A DNA stretch of 64,000 bases from an uncultured Collinsella sp. (lineage in GTDB: Bacteria > Actinomycetota > Coriobacteriia > Coriobacteriales > Coriobacteriaceae). The stretch lies in contig CAAEON010000053.1 in NCBI GenBank assembly GCA_900757615.1, forward strand, positions 1 to 64,000, given 5' to 3'. The notes under the pieces were generated by a model, which worked only from the letters and a program-made list of their open reading frames with translations, had not been told where the DNA came from and searched no databases. This document shows positions 17,066 through 24,321 of the stretch, piece by piece (the stretch's first letter is position 1; each line of letters begins with the position of its first letter). A program made the position numbers and the translations under genes.

Positions 17066-18034
17066 ATGGAAATGAACGAAGCGCTAATCTACTTACAAGA
17101 AGCACTAGGCCTCTCTGCCAAGACCAAAAATTGGCCTGGATCCGCACGCTTGCCGCTGCATCTGCGGGCGATTGAGGTCCGCGCTGTTGACGCAAACGGT
17201 TTTTCGTTTTTGCTTGCAAGTTTGCCTACTGGCGTCGGGCTTCCCGAGGCTAAGAGGGTCTATAGTCAGCTAGCCTTGCGCGCGGAGACTCCTGTTGTCG
17301 TTTCATTTCCTGATGCCGATGCACGTCAGCGCAAAGCATTGGTCGCACAAGGGATTCCCTTTGTCTGCCCAGGTAGACAGGCTTTTCTTCCATTTATGGG
17401 TACAGCCTGCACGGAGAGGGGCGGTGCCCGGTTTCGCAATCACGCGACCAAGATGTCACCCAACGCACAGGCTGCTGCAATCTGGGGAGCAGCCCAGGAG
17501 CCATATCGTCCCTATGACCTTTGTCGTGCGCTTGGGATCTCGGCAAGCCGCGCGAGTGAGGCCATAACCGAGCTTGTTGACAGGGGGCTCGCGAGGCGCG
17601 AGCGTCGCGAGCGACGTGTCGTCGTGTTCCCTGTTGCCGTTGACCTTCTGCTCAGCGAACACATGGCAGGGCTCTCCTCGCCTGTCTCGAAGGTCTTTTT
17701 TGCAAGGAAGACGCCGCAGATCGACTATCTTGTTGACGCCGGGGAGACGGCGCTCGCTGCGCGTTCGATGCTCGCTGCGCCGGGCATGGAACAAAAGGCC
17801 GTCTTAAGAAGTGCATGGCGTCAACTGAGCGACCTCGAAGTCGCAGACGGGGAGTTGCCGGATAACGAGACGGCGATGATCCAAGTGTGGCGCTATGCGC
17901 CCGTGTTTGCCGACTCCTCCCGTGTCGATGACATTTCGCTTGCGCTATCTTTGGCGGCAATCGACGATGAGCGAATTCAGCTCGAAGTCGATCGCATGTT
18001 TGGAAAGGAATATCCATGGCAAGAAGCGCTGTAG
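17066..18034 (+). CDS. Winged-helix protein, candidate AbiEi-like antitoxin
   Basis: About 322 residues if started at ATG 17066; the in-frame ATG at 17027 overlaps a TATAAT box, so a start at 17066 or 17072 is preferred, though neither has a strong ribosome site. The middle contains a clear winged helix-turn-helix (PYDLCRALGISASRASEAI then a VDRGLARRERRERR wing). The N-terminal third resembles a small alpha/beta domain and the C-terminal part is helical. It overlaps the downstream nucleotidyltransferase by 19 bases, the layout of AbiE-type (type IV) toxin-antitoxin pairs in which the first gene is a DNA-binding repressor and antitoxin. AbiEi normally has the wHTH at its N-terminus, so the architecture is divergent. 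Less GC-rich than its neighbours. Confidence 0.6.
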   Translation: MEMNEALIYLQEALGLSAKTKNWPGSARLPLHLRAIEVRAVDANGFSFLLASLPTGVGLPEAKRVYSQLALRAETPVVVSFPDADARQRKALVAQGIPFVCPGRQAFLPFMGTACTERGGARFRNHATKMSPNAQAAAIWGAAQEPYRPYDLCRALGISASRASEAITELVDRGLARRERRERRVVVFPVAVDLLLSEHMAGLSSPVSKVFFARKTPQIDYLVDAGETALAARSMLAAPGMEQKAVLRSAWRQLSDLEVADGELPDNETAMIQVWRYAPVFADSSRVDDISLALSLAAIDDERIQLEVDRMFGKEYPWQEAL

Positions 18035-18789
18035 AAGGTCTCCAAGAATTTCAGCAGCATATGCAAGAAGCTGCAGGATCGTATGCTCTTATCGGCGGCA
18101 CGGCATGCGACATTCTGCTCGCGGAGGCGGGACTCCCGTTTAGGGCGACTCACGATTTTGATGTGGTAATTGTCGCCGATGACCGGTTGCCTCAGACGGC
18201 AGAAGCTATATGGACTTTGGTGCGTGATGGCGGTTACCGCTGCGGCTGGGGCGAAGGTAAAGGCTCATGTTTTTATCGGTTTACAGAGCCAAAGAGGCCG
18301 GGTTACCCCCATATGATCGAGCTCTTCGCGAAGTGCCCCGACTTTCTAAAGGGTCGTGAGGGGATTGATGTGGCGCCAATTCACGTTGATGAAAACATAA
18401 GCAGTCTTTCGGCAATTTTGTTGGACGATGCTTACTACAGCTTGTTCCTTCAGGGAATTCGGACCGTAGGCGGCGTTTCGGTCCTGGGCACGGAATACAT
18501 TGTCCCGTTCAAAGCGAAGGCGTATCTCGACCTAAAAGCTAGAAGGGAAGCGGGGGAGAACGTTGATTCGAGGAAGGTAAAAAAGCATAAACGCGATGCG
18601 CTGAGGCTTGCTCAGCTGCTTGGCGAGTCGGAAGGTGTCGACCTGCGCGGAGAACTGAAGGACGATATGCTTGCGTTTGTTAAAGATTGTGAGGTGGGCG
18701 ACGTCAATCTGAAACAGATCGGGGTTGCGGGCGTAACGATGGCGCAGTTGCTCGAGACGATGAAAGCAATATATGGCTTGATTAGTTGA
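18016..18789 (+). CDS. Nucleotidyltransferase-fold protein, candidate AbiEii-like toxin
   Basis: 257 residues. The polymerase-beta-like nucleotidyltransferase signature is visible: IGGTACDILL (GG-S/T loop), then THDFDVVIV with the paired aspartates, and a later IELF strand that may give the third acidic residue. A basic KVKKHKRD segment near residue 195 fits the helical end of such enzymes. AbiEii/MenT toxins use this fold to add nucleotides to tRNA or other targets. ATG 18016 has AAAGGA upstream and overlaps the wHTH gene by 19 bases, implying translational coupling. Alternative: a DUF6036-like nucleotidyltransferase with another role. Toxic activity is inferred from gene pairing. Confidence 0.65.
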   Translation: MARSAVEGLQEFQQHMQEAAGSYALIGGTACDILLAEAGLPFRATHDFDVVIVADDRLPQTAEAIWTLVRDGGYRCGWGEGKGSCFYRFTEPKRPGYPHMIELFAKCPDFLKGREGIDVAPIHVDENISSLSAILLDDAYYSLFLQGIRTVGGVSVLGTEYIVPFKAKAYLDLKARREAGENVDSRKVKKHKRDALRLAQLLGESEGVDLRGELKDDMLAFVKDCEVGDVNLKQIGVAGVTMAQLLETMKAIYGLIS

Positions 18790-18900
18790 GTGGGGTAACG
18801 TGGCCCGGACGGTGCAGTCTAGCGGCGTTGTCCAGCGCGGAAGCTTGCTAATCGGCTATTATTTGTTTAGACAACCTGAGTTGTAGAGGAGTGACCGGCG

Positions 18901-19839
18901 ATGGTGCAGGGCGCCAAACATATGAAGAGCAATAACGCCGCGGCCAACGGTGGCTCAAGCCCTCAACCCAAACCTCAACCAATGCCCAAGCGCCGTCGAA
19001 AGCGACTGCCGCGCTGGGCCGATCGGCTCATCACTATCGTCATCATCCTTATTGGCGTGGGCCTTATGACCTGGCCGTGGATCTTGGACCGGCTCGAAGC
19101 CTCGGGCGTGTTCAACCAGATTAGCACCGTGTCCAGCACTGTGGACGCGCTGTCTGCCGAGGAGCGCGAGCGCATCCTGCTGCAGGCGCGCTCCTATAAC
19201 GAGCAGCTTGCCGGCGAGGCCACCGAGCTTCCCGCCGACCAGATCGAGCCCTACGCTCAGCAGCTCATCTTTGATCGCGACCCCATGATGAGCTGGGTCG
19301 AGATCCCCTCCATCGACGTGAGCATGCCCATCTACCACGGCACGAGCGAAGAAGTCCTTATGGCGGGCGTCGGCCACCTGGAGGGCACGAGCCTGCCGGT
19401 GGGCGGGACCTCGACGCATTGCGTGCTCACTGCGCACTCGGGCATGCGCAACCTGAGCATGTTCGACGACATCCACTCGCTGGAGCCCGGCGACCTGGTG
19501 CTGCTGCACACCATGAACAAGACGCTCGCCTATAAGATGGTGGACTCCGAGGTCGTGCTGCCCGAGGAGATGGAGTCGCTGACTATCGAGCCCGGCGCCG
19601 ACAAAGTGACGCTCGTTACCTGCACGCCCTACGGCGTGAACGACCATCGCCTGCTGGTGCATTGCGTGCGCACCAAGTACAGCAAGAAGGACGTCGACAA
19701 GCAAAAGTCGCTGGCCGGCCGCCACTGGGGCAAGCGCGAGTTTGCCGTGCTCATTGTGGTCGTAGCCATTGTGCTGTTGCTGCTGGACATCGTGATTCAC
19801 GCGGTCCGCAAACGCCGCAAGGCCAAGGCCTCGGCATAG
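18901..19839 (+). CDS. Class C sortase (pilus polymerase)
   Basis: 312 residues. A basic, proline-rich cytoplasmic start and a membrane helix (about residues 40-62) are followed by the sortase barrel with catalytic H179 (LTAHSGM), C241 (LVTCTPYG) and R250 (DHRLLVH). A second membrane helix and a basic tail at the C-terminus are characteristic of class C sortases that link pilin subunits. It should cut at the LPLTG/LPLSG/MPSTG signals of the three upstream proteins and join them. ATG 18901 has GAGGAG at 18882-18887. The gene is separated from the pilin genes by a terminator, the peptide cassettes and the AbiE-like pair, so it has its own promoter or depends on readthrough. Confidence 0.93.
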   Translation: MVQGAKHMKSNNAAANGGSSPQPKPQPMPKRRRKRLPRWADRLITIVIILIGVGLMTWPWILDRLEASGVFNQISTVSSTVDALSAEERERILLQARSYNEQLAGEATELPADQIEPYAQQLIFDRDPMMSWVEIPSIDVSMPIYHGTSEEVLMAGVGHLEGTSLPVGGTSTHCVLTAHSGMRNLSMFDDIHSLEPGDLVLLHTMNKTLAYKMVDSEVVLPEEMESLTIEPGADKVTLVTCTPYGVNDHRLLVHCVRTKYSKKDVDKQKSLAGRHWGKREFAVLIVVVAIVLLLLDIVIHAVRKRRKAKASA

Positions 19840-19853
19840 GACATCGTTCAGAA

Positions 19854-19887
19854 CTACCACAAAGGGGACAGACGCCTTTGTGGTGGT
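19854..19887. repeat. Dispersed palindrome family B, copy 4
   Basis: CTACCACAAAGG pairs with CCTTTGTGGTGG around GGACAGACG, 15 bases after the sortase stop. Together with A copy 4 it forms a composite like that at 7.6-7.8 kb, but with B before A. Confidence 0.75.
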
Positions 19888-19897
19888 CGGGACTTCC

Positions 19898-19962
19898 AAA
19901 CCATCACAACATTCGATGAAAATCTCGATTTTGACGAAAAGCGCCGAATGTTGTGATGGTTT
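19898..19962 (+). repeat. Dispersed palindrome family A, copy 4
   Basis: Arms 19898-19915 and 19945-19962 are perfect complements; the interior GATGAAAATC...GACGAAAAGCGC is close to copy 3. Confidence 0.8.
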
Positions 19963-20142
19963 TCGTTGTGGTCGAGACGGTTTTCGCTACGGACGGTACG
20001 GTTTCGCTGCAGAACCGCCGGCCCGCCGCCTGCCAACCGCCGCCCTCGTTACGTTTTCGCTGCATTTAGGTAAAGCGCCTGCTCCAAGCGGCGTTGCCTT
20101 GTATACTAGAGCGGTTTATCTGTTATGCGGAAGGGAGCGCCT

Positions 20143-20454
20143 ATGGCACTCAGCGAGAAAGACGTGCGCGGCATCGCCGAGTACGCAAAGATCGCACTGA
20201 CCGATGACGAGCTCACCCAGATGACGTCCTACATGAACGACGCCGTCCAGATGCTCGAGCCCGTCCTGCAATATGACTTGCCCGACGTGGAGCCCACGTT
20301 CCATCCTATCGGAAGCCTGTCCAACGTGATGGGCGATGACCTGCGCGAGCCCGAGCGCGACCTGCCGCTCGACGTCGCGCTCGAAAACGCCGGCAGCGCG
20401 CGCGACCGCTACTTCCGCGTGCCGTCCATTTTGGGAGAGGGGGAGAGCGAGTAA
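20143..20454 (+). CDS. gatC: Asp-tRNA(Asn)/Glu-tRNA(Gln) amidotransferase subunit C
   Basis: 103 residues, family length about 95-100. The helical DVRGIAEYAKIALTDDEL opening and the late LREPERDLPLD segment are typical of GatC, which wraps between GatA and GatB and stabilises the complex. Start ATG 20143 has GAAGGGAG upstream; the ATG at 20125 lies before that site. Its stop overlaps the gatA start (TAATG), so the three genes are translationally coupled. The complex amidates misacylated Glu-tRNA(Gln) or Asp-tRNA(Asn). Confidence 0.93.
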   Translation: MALSEKDVRGIAEYAKIALTDDELTQMTSYMNDAVQMLEPVLQYDLPDVEPTFHPIGSLSNVMGDDLREPERDLPLDVALENAGSARDRYFRVPSILGEGESE

Positions 20455-21968
20455 TGGCGCTAAGCTTCGATTCCCTTACCGCCGCCCAGATCGCCGCGGG
20501 CGTTGCCGCTGGCGACTTTACCGCTACCGAGGTGGCCCAGGCCTCCCTTGCCGCCATCGAGGCGCGTGAGGGCGGGGTCCAGGCATTCCTGCAGGTGGCG
20601 CCCGAGCTCGCGCTCGAGGCCGCCGCGCGCGTGGATGCCGACCGTGCCGCAGGCAAGCCGCTGCCTCCGCTCGCGGGCGTGCCGCTGGCCATCAAGGACA
20701 ACATGAACCTCGTGGGCACGCGCACCACCTGCGCTTCCCGCATCCTCGAGAACTACCAGAGCGTCTACACCGCTACCTGCGTCCAGCGCATGCTCGATGC
20801 CGGCTGCCTGCCTATGGGCAAGGCCAACATGGACGAGTTTGCCTTTGGCAGCTCCACCGAGAGCTCGGCGTTCCATCGCACCAACAACCCTTGGGATACC
20901 GAGCGAGTGCCCGGCGGCTCCTCGGGCGGCTCCGCTGCCGCCGTCGCCGCGGGCGAGGTCGCGCTCTCGCTGGGCTCGGACACCGGCGGCTCCATTCGCC
21001 AGCCGGCGTCGCTGTGCGGTGTGGTGGGCTTTAAGCCCACGTATGGCGCCGTGAGCCGTTACGGCGTGGTTGCCTTTGGCTCGTCGCTCGACCAGGTGGG
21101 CCCCTTTGGCCGCACGGTCGAGGATGTCGCGCTGGCCATGAACGCGCTTACCGGCGCGGGACACGATCCGTACGACTGCACCAGCCAGGATTGCGCCGTC
21201 GACTTTACCGAGCATCTCAACGACAGCATCGAGGGCAAACGCGTGGGCATCATCCCCGCGTTTATGGATGCCGAGGGCCTGACGCCCGAGGTCAAGGCCG
21301 CTGTTCAGCGCGCCGCCCAGGAGCTGCAGAACCAGGGCGCCGAGCTGGTCGAGGTTGACCTGCCGCACCTGGACGCCGCCATCGCCGCCTACTACGTCAT
21401 CGGCCCGGCCGAGGCGTTCTCCAACCTGGCCCGTTTTGACGGCATCCGCTACGGCTATCAGGAGGAGGGCTGCGCCAACCTGTCCGACCAGAGCTCGCTC
21501 TCGCGCGCCCACGGCTTTGGCGCCGAGGCCAAGCGCCGTCAGATGCTCGGCGCCTACCTTCTGAGCTCGGGCGTGTACGACAAGTACTACTACGCTGCGC
21601 AAAAGGCCCGCACGCTCATCACGCAGGACTACGACGCCGCGTATGCCAAGGTGGACACCATCCTCATGCCCGCCTCGCCGCGCACGGCCTTTAAGTTTGG
21701 CGAGATCAGCGACCCCACGCAGATGTACCTCTCCGACCTGTACACCATTTCGCTCAACATTTGCGGCAACGGTGGCATCTCGGTGCCGCTGGGCCTGGGC
21801 GAGGATACTCAGCTGCCCGTTTCTGCCCAGCTGGTGGGTCCGGCCTTTAAGGACCGTCAGCTGCTCACGTTTGCCCGCGCCTTGGAGCGCGGCTTTGCCG
21901 ATGCCGCCACGGGTGCGCCCGCGCTTGCCGTCGCGCCCGATTTTGCCGGGAAGGGGGGCGAGCTGTAA
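20454..21968 (+). CDS. gatA: Asp-tRNA(Asn)/Glu-tRNA(Gln) amidotransferase subunit A
   Basis: 504 residues, amidase-signature enzyme that releases ammonia from glutamine for the transamidation done on GatB. Catalytic Lys in GVPLAIKDNM, the amidase block GGSSGGSAAAVAAGE and the nucleophilic Ser region SDTGGSIRQPA are all present. Overlaps gatC and gatB by the TAATG arrangement on each side. Length and motifs are normal. Confidence 0.97.
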   Translation: MALSFDSLTAAQIAAGVAAGDFTATEVAQASLAAIEAREGGVQAFLQVAPELALEAAARVDADRAAGKPLPPLAGVPLAIKDNMNLVGTRTTCASRILENYQSVYTATCVQRMLDAGCLPMGKANMDEFAFGSSTESSAFHRTNNPWDTERVPGGSSGGSAAAVAAGEVALSLGSDTGGSIRQPASLCGVVGFKPTYGAVSRYGVVAFGSSLDQVGPFGRTVEDVALAMNALTGAGHDPYDCTSQDCAVDFTEHLNDSIEGKRVGIIPAFMDAEGLTPEVKAAVQRAAQELQNQGAELVEVDLPHLDAAIAAYYVIGPAEAFSNLARFDGIRYGYQEEGCANLSDQSSLSRAHGFGAEAKRRQMLGAYLLSSGVYDKYYYAAQKARTLITQDYDAAYAKVDTILMPASPRTAFKFGEISDPTQMYLSDLYTISLNICGNGGISVPLGLGEDTQLPVSAQLVGPAFKDRQLLTFARALERGFADAATGAPALAVAPDFAGKGGEL

Positions 21969-23644
21969 TGAAGGAGCTTTCCGAGGTCCTGCAGGATTGG
22001 GAGGCCGTGATCGGTCTGGAGATCCACACCGAGCTCACCGCACTCGATACCAAGATGTTCTGCAACTGCAAGCTCAGCCACGATGACGAGCCCAACGCCA
22101 ACGTGTGCCCGGTGTGCCTGGGCCTGCCCGGCGCCCTGCCGGTGCCCAACAAGCGCGCCATCGAGAGCATCGTCAAGGCCGGTCTCGCCACCAACTGCGA
22201 GATCCAGCGCCACTCAATGTTCTACCGCAAGCACTACTTCTATCCCGATATGGCCAAGAACTTCCAGACTACGCAGGGTCCGGTCGCCTTTGCCATGTAC
22301 GGTCACCTGGACCTGGACGTGACCGGTCGCGGTGCCGCTGAGCGCCCTGACTGCGCGTTTGGCGAGGCCGAGGCCCAGAGCCTGGCGAGCGCTTCGGCCA
22401 ACGCCGAGGGCCTGTCCACGTCCATGACGTCGACCATGCGCGAAGGCAATCAGCGTGCCGGCCACCTGGCCAGCTATGACGCGTCCAACCTGCAGATGCC
22501 CGAGCGCCGCGAGGACGGTTCCTACACGGTGCCCATTCGCATCCTGCGCATCCACATGGAGGAGGACGCCGCCAAGATGGTCCATGTGGGCGGTGCCGAG
22601 GGCCGCATTACCGCCGCGGCCGAGTCGCTCGTCGACTACAACCGCTGCGGCACGCCTTTGATTGAACTCGTGACTGAGCCCGATCTGCGCACGCCCGAGG
22701 AAGCGCGCCTGTTTATGGAGAAGCTCCGTCGCATCTTTGTGACGCTGGGCATTTCGGACTGCTCCATGGAGAAGGGCTCCATGCGTTGCGACGGCAACGT
22801 GTCGCTTCGCCGCCGCGGCGAGACCAAGCTGGGCACCAAGACCGAGCTCAAGAACCTCAACTCATTTAAGAGCCTGCACGACGGCCTTGCCTACGAGATT
22901 TGCCGCCAGGCCGAGGTACTCGAGGAGGGCGGCATCATCTATCAAGAGACCCGCCACTGGGAGCCCAGCCGCAAGCGCACCGTGGTCATGCGTGTGAAGG
23001 AAACGGCCGACGACTATCGCCTGTTCCCCGACCCCGATCTGGCGCCGTTCGATCTGGACGACGAGTTCATCGACCGTTGCCGTGGCGAGATCCCCGAGCT
23101 GCCCGATGCCAAGCGCGCCCGTTTTGAGGCCGACTTTGGCATTAAGGCGGCCGATGCCGAGCAAATCGCTGGCGACCCCGAGTTTGCCGAGTTCTTTGAG
23201 GCGGCCGCTGCCGGTATGGCTGGCAAGGAGGCCCAGACGGTTGCAAACCTGCTGGTGAACGAGATGATCGCCTACCTTAAGGGTGCAGGCGTCTCGCTGG
23301 CCGAGTCCGGCATCGCGCCGGCTCAGGTGGCAGCCCTTGCCAAGCTGCTGGTGACCGATGCCATCAGCTCCAACCAAGCGCACGAGGTCTTTGAGGCCAT
23401 GGCTCAGACCGGTGACGATCCCAACAAGATCGTCGACGAGCGTGGCATGCGTCAGGTGAGCGATGCCGGCGCGCTGCAGCCGATCGTGGACGAGGTGCTT
23501 GCAAACTGTGCCGATCAGGCGCAGCAGTATCGTGACGGCAACCAGAAGGTCATCGGCTTTTTGGTGGGCCAGTGCATGAAGGCGAGCCGCGGCAAGGGCA
23601 ACCCCAAGCTCTTCAACGAGTTGCTGAGAAAGGCGCTCGCGTAG
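21968..23644 (+). CDS. gatB: Asp-tRNA(Asn)/Glu-tRNA(Gln) amidotransferase subunit B
   Basis: 558 residues, slightly longer than the usual 475-500 because of an insertion (about residues 120-150) rich in Ala, Ser and Glu. Family marks: VIGLEIHTEL, CNCKLSH...NVCPVCLGLPG (the Zn-type cysteines), the kinase-like GatB domain with HMEEDAAKMVH, and the C-terminal helical YqeY/tail domain. It activates the misacylated tRNA with ATP and receives ammonia from GatA. Hairpin element E1 begins seven bases after the stop. Confidence 0.97.
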   Translation: MKELSEVLQDWEAVIGLEIHTELTALDTKMFCNCKLSHDDEPNANVCPVCLGLPGALPVPNKRAIESIVKAGLATNCEIQRHSMFYRKHYFYPDMAKNFQTTQGPVAFAMYGHLDLDVTGRGAAERPDCAFGEAEAQSLASASANAEGLSTSMTSTMREGNQRAGHLASYDASNLQMPERREDGSYTVPIRILRIHMEEDAAKMVHVGGAEGRITAAAESLVDYNRCGTPLIELVTEPDLRTPEEARLFMEKLRRIFVTLGISDCSMEKGSMRCDGNVSLRRRGETKLGTKTELKNLNSFKSLHDGLAYEICRQAEVLEEGGIIYQETRHWEPSRKRTVVMRVKETADDYRLFPDPDLAPFDLDDEFIDRCRGEIPELPDAKRARFEADFGIKAADAEQIAGDPEFAEFFEAAAAGMAGKEAQTVANLLVNEMIAYLKGAGVSLAESGIAPAQVAALAKLLVTDAISSNQAHEVFEAMAQTGDDPNKIVDERGMRQVSDAGALQPIVDEVLANCADQAQQYRDGNQKVIGFLVGQCMKASRGKGNPKLFNELLRKALA

Positions 23645-23650
23645 ACTCAC

Positions 23651-23797
23651 GGGCGGGGAAGGCCCCCGGAGCGGCGGGGTGCTTCCTCAAAATTTCTAAC
23701 AGTCCTGCGCAAGACGAAGGCCACATTAAGTGGCCTTCTTTGCGTGCGGAACTCATTTTGAGCAAGCGCCCCGCCGCTCCGGGGGCCTTCCCCGCCC
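23651..23797 (+). other. Long hairpin element E1 with conserved internal segments (3' of gatB)
   Basis: Outer arms 23651-23684 and 23764-23797 match over 34 positions with one G-U-compatible difference, and the stem continues with CTCAAAAT (23686-23693) pairing to 23755-23762. Inside lie ACAGTCCTG (23699-23707), an inner stem GAAGGC/GCCTTC, CACATTAAGTG (23722-23732) and GTGCGGAACTC (23744-23754). Element E2 at 39024-39157 has the same three segments at identical spacing (14 and 11 bases) with different stems. See findings. Confidence 0.85.
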
Positions 23798-23843
23798 TGA
23801 CGACTCGGCCTTCCGGGTCAGGTGGGCTGAATGGAATTTGGTG

Positions 23844-23873
23844 ATGAGGGCGCCGTTGGCGCCCTCATTTTTT
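23844..23873 (+). terminator. Terminator downstream of E1
   Basis: Stem ATGAGGGCGCC (23844-23854) with 23858-23868, loop GTT, then six T. Likely the end of the gatCAB transcript, so E1 would be inside its 3' untranslated region. Confidence 0.88.
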
Positions 23874-24057
23874 GTGGATGTGGCGCCGGGGCGGTTCCTT
23901 GGTCACACCGCGCTCTAAGATTTCCAAAAAGTTAACCTTTGTTGACCTCAATAGTTAGATAAACTAAACTATTTTTCAAAAGTGTGCTCGAGCAAACTTG
24001 TTTACTCGGGTGCTGAGGCACCGTGCCGCGTCCAATGCGGCAAAAGGGAGAAGCAAC
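23874..24057. other. Upstream region of the small protein / P-type ATPase pair
   Basis: AT-rich stretch around 23935-23980 (AGTTAGATAAACTAAACTAT), probably the promoter region. The imperfect dyad TAGATAAACTA may be an operator. Nothing else is seen. Confidence 0.4.
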
Positions 24058-24303
24058 ATGAAGAAGTCGACGTTCAATACCCTGCTTGTCGGTGGCGGTT
24101 TTCTGCTTGGCACGGCCGGCATCAAGCTGCTCACCAGCGCTCCGGTCAAGAATGCCTGCGTGCAGGGTATCGCGTGCGGCATGCGCATCAAGAACGGCTA
24201 CCAGGACATGGTCGAGCAGGCCAAGGCTAATGTCGACGACATGGTTGCCGAGGCGGCCTACATCACCCAGAGCGAGGCCGCTGCTGACGAGGCAGCCGAG
24301 TAA
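24058..24303 (+). CDS. Small DUF6110-like membrane-associated protein
   Basis: 81 residues. KKSTFNTLLVGGGFLLGTAGIKLL gives one N-terminal hydrophobic segment with glycines; the rest is helical and ends in an acidic Ala/Glu tail. It resembles the short DUF6110 proteins encoded next to metal P-type ATPases in Coriobacteria and Clostridia. ATG 24058 has AAAGGGAG upstream. It lies 18 bases before the ATPase gene, so the two probably act together at the membrane. The biochemical role is unknown; a chaperone-like or regulatory partner is conjecture. Confidence 0.65.
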   Translation: MKKSTFNTLLVGGGFLLGTAGIKLLTSAPVKNACVQGIACGMRIKNGYQDMVEQAKANVDDMVAEAAYITQSEAAADEAAE

Positions 24304-24321
24304 CGCTCCCAGGCACAAACT

